In this document: piece after piece, positions 39,115 to 48,441 of the stretch
Layout of the letters: each line of letters starts with the position of its first letter
Numbering within the stretch: position 1 is the first letter of the stretch
Origin: Candidatus Rhodoblastus alkanivorans
Lineage (GTDB): Bacteria; Pseudomonadota; Alphaproteobacteria; Rhizobiales; Beijerinckiaceae
Direction of reading: 5' to 3'
NCBI RefSeq assembly: GCF_022760755.1
Contig: NZ_JAIVFP010000001.1
Coordinates: 1,530,001-1,594,000 of the forward strand
Length of the DNA stretch: 64,000 nucleotides
Notes under the pieces: model-generated
Database searches by the model: none
What the model saw: only the letters and a program-made list of their open reading frames with translations
What the model was told of the DNA's origin: nothing
Translations under genes and position numbers: made by a program

Positions 39115-40554
39115 ATGACTCGCATGAGCAAATATTGGCTGTTGTGGCTGGCGCTGGTCTTTGGCTGGTTCAATCTCTATGGCCCGTCGCTGAGCAGCTA
39201 CCGGACGCCCGCGGACGGAGCGAACGTCACGGCCCAGCAGATCGCGAGCCGGCTGAACGCCCTTGAATTCCTCGGCGTTCTGGCGCGCAACGACTTCGAT
39301 ACCTCGCGCTATTTCGCCTATGCCAATGCGATGCTGGGCAGGCCCTATTCCAGCTTTTTCGTGCGCACGCCGGCGCAATGGCGGGCGGCGCATGGCGTCT
39401 CCGGGCAGGCCGACGCCGGCGCCTTCCCGAAGGTGACGCCGGAACGGCCGCTACGGCCCTGGCGCGATTTCGTCGTGGAATATCCCCCCGGAATGGTTGT
39501 GTTCGCCCTCGCGCCGGCCCTCTTCACCCAGGATTTCAGCACCTACCACCTGCTGTTCGGGCTGGAGATGGAGCTTCTGCTGACGCTTTCGGTCTTCCTC
39601 GCCGTCCGCGCGGTCGAAAAGCTGTCACCGGGGCAGGGCGAACGCACGCTGTTGTTCGCCTTGGCGACGACGGCGGCGCTCGGCGCCCTTGTCGCCCGGC
39701 GCTATGACGCCTGCGTCTCCCTGTCGGTCGGCCTGACGATCTTTGCCCTGGCCGCGCGCTGGTCCGCCGGCGCCGGGGCGGCTCTGGCTTTTGGCGTGGT
39801 CTGCAAGGGCGCGCCGATCCTGTTCGCGCCGCTCGGCGCCCTTTATTACGCGACGACGCGGCGCTGGGGCGCGCTTGTCGAGAGCTTCGGCGGCGCGGCG
39901 GCGGTTTGCCTTGTCGCCGCGGTCGCCTATCTGTTTTTCGCCGGCGAACATTGGCGCGATTCCTTCGCCTATCATGCGGCGCGGCCCCTGCAGGTCGAAA
40001 GCACCCTTGGCGCCCTGCTGATTTTCCTGCGCGCTTTCGATCCGGGGATCGTCGCCGGCTCGGTCTTTTCCTTCGGCTCCGACAATATCGTTGCGGCTTA
40101 CGAGCCTTTGCTGCGGCCGTTCGCGGAAATAGCGCCCGTTGTGGCCATATTCGGCGTCTTCGCCTGGAGCTGGCGGGCGCTGAGCGCCTGCGAGACCGAA
40201 TTCGAGCGCGTCGTCGTACTCGCCAAAGGCGTCTGCGCCATCATCGTCGCCTTTTCGGCGCTGGGAAAAGTGTTCTCGCCGCAATATCTGGTTTGGCTCA
40301 CGCCGGTCGCCGCGCTGGCGTCGCTGCGCGCCTCGCGCGCCGCGAATCTCGCGCTTTTCGCCGGTCTCGTCCTGACGCAGCTGGAATATCCCTATCTTTA
40401 CGTGTTCTGCGCCGCCAGCCTGCCGCCGATCTTTGGCCTGGTCGCGCTCCTGCGCAACCTCGCGCTGCTGGTCTGGGCGGGCCGCCTGCTGTTCGAGGCG
40501 CCACAAAAGCAGAAGACGGGCGAGGCCGCCGCGTTGAGGGCGCAGGCGGCATGA
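39115..40554 (+). CDS. Multi-pass membrane protein, GT87 (DUF2029)-like glycosyltransferase
   Basis: 479 residues with about ten predicted membrane helices. An early periplasmic loop carries FRY-like acidic and aromatic residues (RNDFDTSRYFAYANAML) and EYPPGMVVFALAP, the layout of polyprenol-phosphate-sugar dependent GT-C enzymes. The FSPQYLVWLTP segment near the C-terminus is characteristic of the GT87 group. The exact sugar and acceptor are unknown. An alternative ATG is three codons in. It is a lone gene, divergent from lepA. Confidence 0.75.
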   Translation: MTRMSKYWLLWLALVFGWFNLYGPSLSSYRTPADGANVTAQQIASRLNALEFLGVLARNDFDTSRYFAYANAMLGRPYSSFFVRTPAQWRAAHGVSGQADAGAFPKVTPERPLRPWRDFVVEYPPGMVVFALAPALFTQDFSTYHLLFGLEMELLLTLSVFLAVRAVEKLSPGQGERTLLFALATTAALGALVARRYDACVSLSVGLTIFALAARWSAGAGAALAFGVVCKGAPILFAPLGALYYATTRRWGALVESFGGAAAVCLVAAVAYLFFAGEHWRDSFAYHAARPLQVESTLGALLIFLRAFDPGIVAGSVFSFGSDNIVAAYEPLLRPFAEIAPVVAIFGVFAWSWRALSACETEFERVVVLAKGVCAIIVAFSALGKVFSPQYLVWLTPVAALASLRASRAANLALFAGLVLTQLEYPYLYVFCAASLPPIFGLVALLRNLALLVWAGRLLFEAPQKQKTGEAAALRAQAA

Positions 40555-40813
40555 CAGACGCAAACGGCAAGCGCGCGGCGCCCGCCGCCCACTTCCTCCC
40601 TCCCGGGCGGCGGCGAGCCTAATCTTCTTCACCGTCTGTCATTGGCTTGCGCATTTCGCGCGCGTGGCATACGTCTCAATGGTCGAGTCCAGCTGAATGA
40701 ACCTGCTATCTCGTCCTTTGACGCGCCGGCTCGTCGCTTTCCTCCCCACTGGCCTCGACCGGCTTTTGCGCGTTTCGCGGAGCCGCAAGACTCATGCATG
40801 GAAAGGACAGATC

Positions 40814-41026
40814 ATGCCGACTGGCGCAGTAAAATGGTTCAACTGGCAAAAGGGCTTTGGCTTCATTCAGCCGGATGCGGGCGGCCCCGATGTTTTTGTC
40901 CATATCAGCGCGGTAGAGCGCGCCGGCATCCGCGCTCTGCCCGATGGCCAGAAAGTCAGCTACGAGACCGCTGTGGACAAGCGCAGCGGCAAGACTTCAG
41001 TGGAAACGCTGACGATCATCAGCTGA
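40814..41026 (+). CDS. cspA: Cold-shock family RNA-binding protein
   Basis: 70 residues, a single cold-shock domain. RNP1 is KGFGFI and RNP2 is VFVHI; the N-terminus [17 protein letters not shown] has Trp where Ala-Thr is more usual, still within family variation. GGACAG precedes the ATG at 40814; the frame is open to 40697 but that part is presumably 5' leader, which is commonly long in cold-shock mRNAs. It acts as an RNA chaperone. Convergent with the rhlE-type helicase gene. Confidence 0.95.
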   Translation: MPTGAVKWFNWQKGFGFIQPDAGGPDVFVHISAVERAGIRALPDGQKVSYETAVDKRSGKTSVETLTIIS

Positions 41027-41075
41027 ACGCGCAGCGACTGGGCCGCTCGGATTTCGACGGCCCAGTCTCCCCCGA

Positions 41076-42386
41076 TCAGCGGCGTTTGGCTTGAGCTTCG
41101 CCCTGGCGCGGGCGGCCTTCGCCTGAAGGGCGCGGCGCCCGCCGCCTTTCGCCGTCACGACGCGGCGCCGACCTTTTCACGGCGGGGACGCCATTTGGCC
41201 GCCCGAATCGGGCGTCCGGCTTTTTCTCCGCCGGCAGAGTCTCGCCGGCCGCATTGGGAGCGAGGCGCAGATCGGTGGTCGGAATCGTCTGTTTGGTCAG
41301 TTTCTCGATGCCGCGCAAAAGATCGCGCTCTTCGTGGTCGCAAAAGGAAATGGCCTCGCCTTCAGCCCCGGCGCGCGCCGTGCGGCCGATGCGATGCACA
41401 TAGGCTTCCGGAACTTCCGGCAGTTCGAAATTCACCACATGGCTGACGCCGTCAACGTCGATGCCGCGCGCGGCGATATCGGTGGCGACCAGCACGGCGA
41501 CGCGGCCCGAGCGGAACCCGTCGAGAGCGCGCGAGCGTTGGTTCTGGCTTTTGTTGCCGTGGATCGCCTCCGCCGCGTGACCGGCCTCGACCAGAGCCGA
41601 GGCCACCCGGTCGGCGCCGCGTTTGGTGCGGGTGAAGACGATGCTGCGGCGGAAGTCGGGATTTTGCAGCAAGTCGACCAGAGCCTCGCGCTTGCGCTTG
41701 GCCTCGATCAGGATCACGCGCTGGGCCACGCGATCGGCCGTCTTGGCCACCGGCGTAACGGAAACCGTGACCGGTTGATGCAGCATTTCCGCCGCCAGCG
41801 TGGCGATTTCCGGCGGCATGGTGGCGGAGAAGAACAGCGTTTGACGCCGCTTCGGCAATTTGGCGAAAATCTTGCGGATCGGAACGACAAAGCCGAGATC
41901 GAGCATATGGTCGGCCTCGTCCAGAACGACCGCGGAGGTTCCATCGAGCCGCAGATTGCCCTGCGCCATGTGATCGAGCAGACGGCCAGGGGTGGCGACC
42001 AGCACATCCAGCCCACGTGAAAGCGCCTGAACTTGCGGGCCAAAGCCAACGCCGCCGAAGATCGTGGCGACGCGCAGCCCGGCGAAACGGCCATAGGTCT
42101 TGAAACTGTCGCCGATCTGGGCCGCCAGTTCGCGGGTGGGCGCCAGCACCAGCACGCGCGTCTGTCTGCTGCGCGGATTTTCAGGGAATTGCAGAAGTCG
42201 GGTGATGAGCGGCGTGGCGAAGGCGCAGGTCTTGCCGGTGCCGGTTTGGGCGATGCCGAGCAGGTCGCGGCCTTCGAGCAAGGGCGGAATGGCTTGCGCC
42301 TGAATGGGCGTCGGCGTTTCGTAACCTTCGGATTTGAGAGCGCGCAGAATGGTCTCGGCCAGGCCGAGATCGGAAAAGGTTGTCAA
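41076..42386 (-). CDS. rhlE: DEAD-box RNA helicase, RhlE type
   Basis: 436 residues from the TTG at 42386 (LTTFSDLGLAETIL, the usual RhlE start). All helicase motifs are present: Q-motif, AQTGTGKT (46-53), PTREL (83-87), ATPGR, DEADHML (156-), SAT, and HRIGRTARAG. The C-terminal 70 residues are a basic, Arg/Pro/Gly-rich tail that binds RNA. The frame extends to an ATG at 42461 without a better ribosome site. A five-codon frame MKDVN ends within the TTG (TTGA overlap). Neighbouring csp genes suggest a shared role in RNA unfolding at low temperature. Confidence 0.94.
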   Translation of the reverse strand: MTTFSDLGLAETILRALKSEGYETPTPIQAQAIPPLLEGRDLLGIAQTGTGKTCAFATPLITRLLQFPENPRSRQTRVLVLAPTRELAAQIGDSFKTYGRFAGLRVATIFGGVGFGPQVQALSRGLDVLVATPGRLLDHMAQGNLRLDGTSAVVLDEADHMLDLGFVVPIRKIFAKLPKRRQTLFFSATMPPEIATLAAEMLHQPVTVSVTPVAKTADRVAQRVILIEAKRKREALVDLLQNPDFRRSIVFTRTKRGADRVASALVEAGHAAEAIHGNKSQNQRSRALDGFRSGRVAVLVATDIAARGIDVDGVSHVVNFELPEVPEAYVHRIGRTARAGAEGEAISFCDHEERDLLRGIEKLTKQTIPTTDLRLAPNAAGETLPAEKKPDARFGRPNGVPAVKRSAPRRDGERRRAPRPSGEGRPRQGEAQAKRR

Positions 42387-42547
42387 TTGACGTCTTTCAT
42401 GTGGCCGCGCGCCCGCAGTTTTGGCGGCGGACGCTGAGGCGTGGCGAAGAAGGCCCCGCACAGAATGGGCCGACTGTCAGGAAACGGTCTGGAGGCCGGG
42501 CGACGCGTCAATTCAAAAAAATTCGCGTCCCATGCGCCGGCGCGCCG

Positions 42548-42736
42548 TTAAACGTCAGCTAATAAGCGCATCGGCAATGCATGGCAAGCGCTTCCGGTTG
42601 GACCGGATTGGAAAACTTGCGGGTTTCGCGCCAGTCGACAAGATTCTCTCCGCTCGCCAGTACATCCTGGTCCATCCGGGGCGATGAAGCCGTAGCCCTT
42701 GCTGGCGTTGTACCATTTGACGGTTCCAGAATTCAT
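42548..42736 (-). pseudogene. Broken cold-shock gene
   Basis: The first 22 codons (42671-42736) read MNSGTVKWYNASKGYGFIAP plus DG, a normal Csp start with RNP1 intact, preceded by a good GAAGAGAGG site. After that the sequence abruptly stops resembling Csp: no VFVHI RNP2 in any frame. The frame ends at 42548 with unrelated residues. A shifted frame reads an unrelated 38-codon stretch beginning MDQDVLASG. It looks like a recombination join rather than a simple frameshift. Confidence 0.8.
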
Positions 42737-43129
42737 GGGCCTCTCTTCCCTGAAAGCACGCTGAATGCAGAGCGCGGGCGCGCTCTGTCGGGTGTTTATC
42801 GATGTCGTGGAGATCATAAATAAGGACGCGGGAGCATTAAGCCGCTCACGGACGCGCCACGCCTGGGGCCAAAACTCGATTTGCTCTTGTTGGCGGTCAA
42901 CAATGTCTGAAACAAGATGAGGTTGTATTTCCGTCTCTGGCCAATCCCCGCGCCATATCGTATAGAACGACGACAGGGTCGTTCGATGGTCGAACACGGA
43001 GCTCTCCCCGTATCTCCAAAATAATCGTGTTTCCCTGGGGCGGCAGTCGTTCTGGCGCTTGTTCGCACGTTTCGCGTCGCCGCCACCGGGCCGGTAGCGC
43101 ATCCCTCGAATGCAAAGATCGGAGAATTC
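42737..43129. other. Region between broken csp and rpsU
   Basis: About 390 bp, less GC-rich, without a supported gene. It should contain the old csp leader on the minus strand and the rpsU promoter on the plus strand; no site stands out. Confidence 0.45.
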
Positions 43130-43414
43130 GTGCAGGTATTGGTTCGCGACAACAATGTCGAGCAGGCGCTTCGCGTGCTGAAGAAGAAAATGCAGCGTGA
43201 AGGTCTCTTTCGCGAAATGAAACAGCGCCGCGCTTACGAGAAGCCCTCGGAGAAACGCGCGCGGGAAGGCGCCGAAGCCATTCGGCGGGCGCGCAAGCAG
43301 GCGCGCAAAAAGGCGCAGTATGAAGGCTTGCTGCCCAAGCCCAAGCGCAAGGCCCCGCGCGGTCCGCAACGACCTGCGGCGCCGGCCTTTTCCGCGGCGC
43401 CGCCATCGCCTTGA
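43130..43414 (+). CDS. rpsU: 30S ribosomal protein S21
   Basis: 94 residues from a GTG start with GGAG five bases upstream. The N-terminal 70 residues are standard S21 ([25 protein letters not shown] and the basic [25 protein letters not shown] helix). It extends into a Pro/Ala-rich tail of about 20 residues ([19 protein letters not shown]), as is common in Hyphomicrobiales. S21 binds the 3' end of 16S rRNA and helps initiation. Confidence 0.95.
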   Translation: MQVLVRDNNVEQALRVLKKKMQREGLFREMKQRRAYEKPSEKRAREGAEAIRRARKQARKKAQYEGLLPKPKRKAPRGPQRPAAPAFSAAPPSP

Positions 43415-43490
43415 TATTTTAACGTGAAGCGTGCTGTTGCGATGAAATCAACCGTAGAATCGGCCTGCGGCGATGCGGAGAAATGAAAAT

Positions 43491-43706
43491 ATGGCGCGCA
43501 AACCTGGCTCGAAGAGCGAATTTGTCTTGTTCGACGTCATGTACGAAGACGGCGCCACGCGTTCAAACCGGCGCGTTCCGAAGGAGATTCTTGGCGGCCT
43601 CGATGGCGATGAACCGGCGCGGGCTTTTCTCGAAACGCAGGATCGGGAAATCGCCCAGCGCTCGGGTCGCCCAATGGCGGCGATCAAAGTCGTGCGGCGC
43701 TCATGA
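43491..43706 (+). CDS. Small conserved hypothetical protein
   Basis: 71 residues, MARKPGSKSEFVLFDVMYED to AIKVVRRS, soluble, with no recognised domain. GGAG precedes the ATG. Proteins of this length and sequence style, with the VPKEILGG core, are common in Hyphomicrobiales. It lies 77 bp downstream of rpsU and could be cotranscribed with it. Confidence 0.7.
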   Translation: MARKPGSKSEFVLFDVMYEDGATRSNRRVPKEILGGLDGDEPARAFLETQDREIAQRSGRPMAAIKVVRRS

Positions 43707-43844
43707 GGAATGAACAGACCGAAGATTAGAGGAAATCTTTGCCGTTCGGTTCTGTGACCGCTTGCCGCCCGGACCCGAAATTCCATTGCAGACGCTCCCC
43801 GGCTCGCGTCGCTTTCTCCGCCATCGCCAAATCTGCTAGACAGG

Positions 43845-45461
43845 ATGAATGTCTCCGACTCGTGCGATCCCGTCATGAGCGAATCCGTCTCGCTGACCAA
43901 TGCGCCGGAAGTGACCGTCTCGGAACTGTCCGGGGCGCTCAAGCGCGCGATCGAGGACCAGTTCGGCCATGTGCGGCTGCGCGGCGAGATTTCCAATTAT
44001 CGCGGGCCGCATTCCTCCGGCCATTGCTATTTCTCGCTGAAGGACGCCAGCGCCCGCATCGACGCGGTGATCTGGAAGGGAACTTTTGCGCGTCTGCGCG
44101 CCAAGCCGCACGAAGGGCTGGAGGTGATCGCCACCGGCCGGATCACCACCTTCCCCGGCAAATCCTCCTATCAGATCATTATCGAACAGCTTGAGCCGGC
44201 AGGGCTTGGCGCCCTGATGGCCTTGCTCGAGGAGCGCCGGAAAAAACTCGCGGCCGAAGGCCTGTTCGACGAGGCGCGCAAGAAAAAACTGCCCTTCCTG
44301 CCTGCGGTCGTCGGCATCGTCACTTCGCCGACCGGGGCGGTGATCCGCGACATCCTCCACCGGCTGAACGACCGTTTTCCGCGCCGCGTTCTGGTCTGGC
44401 CGGTGCGGGTTCAGGGCGAGACGTCGGCGGCCGAGGTCGCGGCGGCGATTCGGGGTTTCAACGCGCTCACCCCCGGCGGCGCCGTTCCGCGCCCCGATCT
44501 GCTGATCGTCGCGCGCGGCGGCGGCTCGCTCGAAGATTTGTGGAGCTTCAACGAGGAAGAGGTTTTGCGCGCGGCGGCCGCGTCCGGCGTCCCGCTGATT
44601 TCGGCCATCGGCCATGAGACCGACTGGACCTTGCTCGATCTGGTCGCCGACCTGCGCGCGCCGACGCCGACCGGCGCCGCCGAAAAAGCCGTGCCGGTGC
44701 GCGCCGAATTGCTGACGGACCTCGCCAATGTCGCGCGCCGCCACGACGCTGCGGCCCTGCGGCTCCTGGATCGCCGCCGCGCCGATTTGCGCGCCCTGGC
44801 CCGCGCCCTGCCGGGACCGGAAAGCCTGCTCGCGACGCCGCGCCAGAGAGTCGATCGCGCCGGCGATAAATTGCGCGCGAGCGCGGCGGCCGCGCTCGCG
44901 CGGCGCCAGCTTGCGCTCGCCAACGCCTCCCGTCTGCTGACGCGCCACGCCCCGCACGCCGAATTGCAGCGCGCGACCGGCCGCCTGAACAATCTCGCTT
45001 TCCGGCTCGGCGCGGTCCGCGCGGCGCTGGTCGAGAAGCGGGGCGAGCGGATCGCGACGCTATGCGCAAGGTTCGGCGCCGCCCGCCTCGCGCGCCTCGC
45101 TTTGCTGCGCAACGACCTGCGCGCGCAGGACGAAAGGAGGCGGGCTTTGGCGACCCGGCTCGATGCGGCGGCGCTCGCCTCTCTGGCGCGGCGGCGCGAA
45201 TGGCTCGGCCACGCCGATCAGATGCTGGCGGCGGTCGGCTATCAGGCGGTGCTGCGCCGCGGATTCGCGCTGGTGCGCGACGCCGACGGCGCTCCGGTGC
45301 GCTCGGCCGCTCAGGCGCCCGAGGGCGCGCGTCTCACTCTGCAATTCGCGGATGGCAAGATCGCCGCGACTGCCGGTCCGCCCCTCGAACGGGCGGCGCC
45401 GAAAAAGCGCGCGCCGGCGCGGCGCAAGACCGAGGCCGGCGGACAGGGCAGTCTTTTCTGA
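43845..45461 (+). CDS. xseA: Exodeoxyribonuclease VII large subunit
   Basis: Catalytic subunit of the single-strand DNA exonuclease with XseB. 538 residues: N-terminal OB-fold (VSELSGALKRAIEDQFGHVRLRGEISNYRGPHSSGHCYFSLKD), catalytic region with GVVTSPTGAVIRDI-like and RGGGSLEDLWSFNEE motifs, GHETDWTLLDLVADLRAPTPTGAAE, then an Arg/Ala-rich coiled coil and C-terminal extension. ATGs at 43845 and 43875 are both possible starts. xseB is not in view. Confidence 0.96.
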   Translation: MNVSDSCDPVMSESVSLTNAPEVTVSELSGALKRAIEDQFGHVRLRGEISNYRGPHSSGHCYFSLKDASARIDAVIWKGTFARLRAKPHEGLEVIATGRITTFPGKSSYQIIIEQLEPAGLGALMALLEERRKKLAAEGLFDEARKKKLPFLPAVVGIVTSPTGAVIRDILHRLNDRFPRRVLVWPVRVQGETSAAEVAAAIRGFNALTPGGAVPRPDLLIVARGGGSLEDLWSFNEEEVLRAAAASGVPLISAIGHETDWTLLDLVADLRAPTPTGAAEKAVPVRAELLTDLANVARRHDAAALRLLDRRRADLRALARALPGPESLLATPRQRVDRAGDKLRASAAAALARRQLALANASRLLTRHAPHAELQRATGRLNNLAFRLGAVRAALVEKRGERIATLCARFGAARLARLALLRNDLRAQDERRRALATRLDAAALASLARRREWLGHADQMLAAVGYQAVLRRGFALVRDADGAPVRSAAQAPEGARLTLQFADGKIAATAGPPLERAAPKKRAPARRKTEAGGQGSLF

Positions 45462-45529
45462 CGGAATTGTCGAAAAGTCGCGGCGGGGACGCGACGCGCG
45501 GCGCGATTTGATCTAGAAATAGAATTTCA

Positions 45530-45543
45530 TTGATCTGGATCAA
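45530..45543. promoter_or_regulatory. Perfect FNR/FixK-type palindrome at a start codon
   Basis: TTGAT-CTGG-ATCAA matches the Crp-Fnr consensus TTGAT-N4-ATCAA exactly. It ends one base before the ATG of the phosphoesterase gene, an odd place for an activator but suitable for repression or chance. Confidence 0.35.
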
Positions 45544-45544
45544 A

Positions 45545-46303
45545 ATGCTGATTGCGCTTCTCACCGATATTCATGGCAATCGCGAGGCGTTCGACGCGTG
45601 CCGGATGGAGGCGCGGCGGATGGGCGCCCAGAAATTCGTCTATCTTGGCGATCTGATCGGTTACGGCGCGGATCCCTGTTATATCGTCGATTGCGTCGCT
45701 GAGGATGTCGCTCAGGGCGCGATCGCCGTGATGGGCAATCACGATCTCGCGGCGGTCGGCGGGGCGTCGCCATATATGAACGACGCCGCCCGCGCCGCGA
45801 TCGAATGGACCGCGCGACGCCTGGACAAGGCCCAGCGCGATTTCCTTGCCGCAATGCCTTATACCGCCGCGACGCTCGGCGAGGGCGGCGAGCAGACCCT
45901 GTTCGTCCACGGCGACGCCAGCGCGCCGGAACGCTTCAATTATGTGACCGGCATCGACACCGCGGAACGTTCGCTGCGCGCGGTCGAGGCCCGCGTCACC
46001 TTCTGCGGCCATGTTCATCGCCAGCAACTCTATCATGTCGCGCCGGGCAAGCCGCCGACCTTTTTCGCGCCGACTCCCAATCTGCCAACGCCGCTTGCCC
46101 GTAGCCGGCGCTGGCTCGCGGTGCTCGGCTCGGTCGGCCAGCCGCGCGACGGCAATCCTTTGGCCTGTTTCGCGCTTTACGACGACCTGCGCGGGACCGT
46201 GACCTTCAGCCGGGTCGATTATGACGTTGATCAGGCGGCGAGAAAAATATTCGCCGCCGGCCTGCCGGAATTCCTTGGCGAGCGCCTTTTCCTGGGATGG
46301 TAG
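45545..46303 (+). CDS. Calcineurin-like metallophosphoesterase
   Basis: 252 residues from the ATG at 45545. Metal-binding motifs of the family are all visible: DIHGN, GDLIGYG, GNHD, VHGD and GHVHRQ. This set with the LIGYGADP sequence matches the YfcE/serine-threonine-phosphatase-like group that hydrolyses phosphodiesters or phosphoproteins; the substrate is unknown. A TTG in frame at 45530 is possible. It ends four bases before the stop of a convergent GT25 gene. Confidence 0.92.
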   Translation: MLIALLTDIHGNREAFDACRMEARRMGAQKFVYLGDLIGYGADPCYIVDCVAEDVAQGAIAVMGNHDLAAVGGASPYMNDAARAAIEWTARRLDKAQRDFLAAMPYTAATLGEGGEQTLFVHGDASAPERFNYVTGIDTAERSLRAVEARVTFCGHVHRQQLYHVAPGKPPTFFAPTPNLPTPLARSRRWLAVLGSVGQPRDGNPLACFALYDDLRGTVTFSRVDYDVDQAARKIFAAGLPEFLGERLFLGW

Positions 46304-46306
46304 AGC

Positions 46307-47074
46307 TTACCGGAACGGTATGACCTCGGGCTTGAGGCGGCGGAACAGCCGGTTGACCAGATAACGTCTGGCGCGGCCGATATCGTGGACGACGCGGATC
46401 GTTTCCCGTTTCAATTTGAACCACAGTCGGGGGAGGAAGCCGTCGGGACCGGGCCGGTCGGTCCGGGCGATGGCGCTGACGAAATTCGCGCCCGGCGCGT
46501 GATGTTTCTCGTAGCGCGAATCCTGGACGGCGACGGCGGGCGTGAGTTGAAAGACATTCAGCCTTTCGCCGATCGGGTCTTCCGGAAAGAGGATGTAATC
46601 GACCGGCCGGGTCGGATTTTCGCTCAGGCGCAGGAAGGTTTCGGCGCCGCGGCGGCTCAGAATATAGGCGGCTGAGCTTTCGTGGCGGGTGTAGAGCCGC
46701 GCGAGCCCGCGTCCGAGCGGGGCGGGCGACTGCGCGCCGACCATGACCACATTATAGAAACTGTCGAGCTTGACTGCATGCGCCTCGGCGGGAATCCAGT
46801 ATTCCCCGATCACGAAAGCTGGAAATTCCGGCGAGAAATGAAGATCGTCTTCCAGAAAGCAGGCGAAGGAATCCGGCGTGGCGAGGAATTTTCGCCAGGC
46901 GATCCGGTGGCTGTCGATACAGGCGATCTGGAACCGGTTCAGGCCCTTTTTCGTCGGCGGATTCCTGCTGCCGTCTACCGCCGCGACGCGCTCGAAATCG
47001 ACGCCCTGGAGCATCTGTTCGGTGTGGACGCGGCGCTCCGGCGCGCGGTCGAGATTGATGTAATAGACCTTCAA
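46307..47074 (-). CDS. Glycosyltransferase family 25 protein
   Basis: 255 residues. The start MKVYYINLDRAPERRVH and the acidic FLEDDLHFSPEF with the later SSAAYILSRRGAETFL are GT25 hallmarks, as in LPS beta-galactosyltransferases. It is the last gene of a leftward run of four coupled genes; its ATG overlaps the stop of the previous gene by four bases. Likely a cytoplasmic enzyme that adds a sugar to surface glycan. Confidence 0.9.
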   Translation of the reverse strand: MKVYYINLDRAPERRVHTEQMLQGVDFERVAAVDGSRNPPTKKGLNRFQIACIDSHRIAWRKFLATPDSFACFLEDDLHFSPEFPAFVIGEYWIPAEAHAVKLDSFYNVVMVGAQSPAPLGRGLARLYTRHESSAAYILSRRGAETFLRLSENPTRPVDYILFPEDPIGERLNVFQLTPAVAVQDSRYEKHHAPGANFVSAIARTDRPGPDGFLPRLWFKLKRETIRVVHDIGRARRYLVNRLFRRLKPEVIPFR

Positions 47075-48441
47075 AGTCCGCTCGCCCCCGTTTCCCTGAG
47101 GTCTTGTTCAAGTTCATGATCGGCCAGGATGGTCCACATTTCGACGCCGGGATCAATGCCGTTCGCGGACAAATAAAGATAGAGCGCGCCGCCTTCGAGG
47201 TCGATGGCGCGTTGGTGCCGCGCCGCGACGCGGTCCACCACCGCGACGGTCGCGCCGAAAAGCCGCCGCACCGTCGCGCCGATCAGGGCGTCCACGCCAA
47301 AGCCGCTGATCCCGGAGCGGAAGCAATCGGCGCTCGCGGCCAGCGCCCGCCGCGACAGGGCGGGCATCATGATCTCGACGTAATTGACCCGCCTGAAGCC
47401 GGGCGAGCCCGCCTTTTGGAACAGGGCAAGGAAGGAGCCATAGGAGCCTTCGGCGAGCGCCGGCTGGGCGAGGTCGAGGCTGTTGTTCCGCATGGTTTCG
47501 AAAAAATCGGCGAGTTGCGCGGCCGAAAGGTCGATGTCGTCGTCGAGGAAAAGCACATAATCATAAGGGTCGAAAAGCTGCGGCCGCGCCTCGATCAGTT
47601 CGGCGATCGCGGTGGTCTTGGTTCCGTTCTGGACGAAGACATATTCCGCTTCCCGGGGCGGCTCTTTCGGCTCGTGATAATAATTGAGCATCAGGTCGTA
47701 GCGCCGTTCGGGCGCATGCAGCGCGGCGGGATGGCCGCCATTGGTCTGCACGAAGACGAGCCATGGCCGCCGCGCCGCCCCCTCATGAAGCGCGCGCAGC
47801 TTGATGGCGGCGCGAAAGGCGGCCTGATTGGCCTCAAGGTCCTGCCGGTTCAGGACGCAGGATTTTTTGCCGTCGCCGCGCCGCCTGTGAAAGATTTTCA
47901 TCAGGCTCCGCGCCAGCCTTTTGTTGCGGGTGCGATAGGCGCCAGCGACGAAGGCGAGCGAAACCTCCGGGGAGGGATCGAGCCGCTTCGCAATGCCTTG
48001 TTCCGTCATATAGGCCCAGGGCGAGGCGGCCGCCTTTGCTTCCGGATGACGCGCGACGAACCAATCCTCGTCGAATTCGGCGCAGGCCGGGGCGCCGTGA
48101 GGCGCGCGCAGAAAGGTGGCGAAAGCGCTGGCGCCGGGGGCTTGCGGCTTTCGCGCGCGAAAAAAGTCGGGATCGAAGAACGGCGTCGGACGATAGCCGC
48201 GCTTTTCGCCGGCGAGCAGGTAATGAAACAGGGCGAGAGGCGCGAGATAGCGCGACGAAAGATGCAGCCAGGCATAGTCCGCGGCGCGGAAGGCGCGGGA
48301 ATTCAGGATCGTCCAGCTATCGGCAAGAATGGGGAGAATGGTTCCGGCTCCGGCTTTATCTGGTCCTGACCCAGCCCTGCTCCAATTCGCCGGAGCCGAT
48401 GACGGTCTCGAAAGCTTCGGCGTCGTCCGAGGTCCCGACAT
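47071..48441 (-). CDS. Predicted glycosyltransferase-like protein of the surface-glycan cluster
   Basis: 456 residues as drawn; the true start is uncertain because the first 28 codons overlap the upstream gene and no ribosome site stands out. The N-terminal part contains two copies of a FHYLLAGEKRGYRPTPFFDPDFF-type motif, seen at the start of many rhamnan/polysaccharide glycosyltransferases. The C-terminal half has a GT-A-like core with FLDDDIDLS (DxD). The stop overlaps the GT25 start (ATGA). The sugar is unknown. Confidence 0.7.
   Translation of the reverse strand: MSGPRTTPKLSRPSSAPANWSRAGSGPDKAGAGTILPILADSWTILNSRAFRAADYAWLHLSSRYLAPLALFHYLLAGEKRGYRPTPFFDPDFFRARKPQAPGASAFATFLRAPHGAPACAEFDEDWFVARHPEAKAAASPWAYMTEQGIAKRLDPSPEVSLAFVAGAYRTRNKRLARSLMKIFHRRRGDGKKSCVLNRQDLEANQAAFRAAIKLRALHEGAARRPWLVFVQTNGGHPAALHAPERRYDLMLNYYHEPKEPPREAEYVFVQNGTKTTAIAELIEARPQLFDPYDYVLFLDDDIDLSAAQLADFFETMRNNSLDLAQPALAEGSYGSFLALFQKAGSPGFRRVNYVEIMMPALSRRALAASADCFRSGISGFGVDALIGATVRRLFGATVAVVDRVAARHQRAIDLEGGALYLYLSANGIDPGVEMWTILADHELEQDLRETGASGL

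Noticed and set aside
45485-45515. Second Crp-Fnr half site (GATTTGATC) before the phosphoesterase
   Set aside because: Only half of the palindrome matches.
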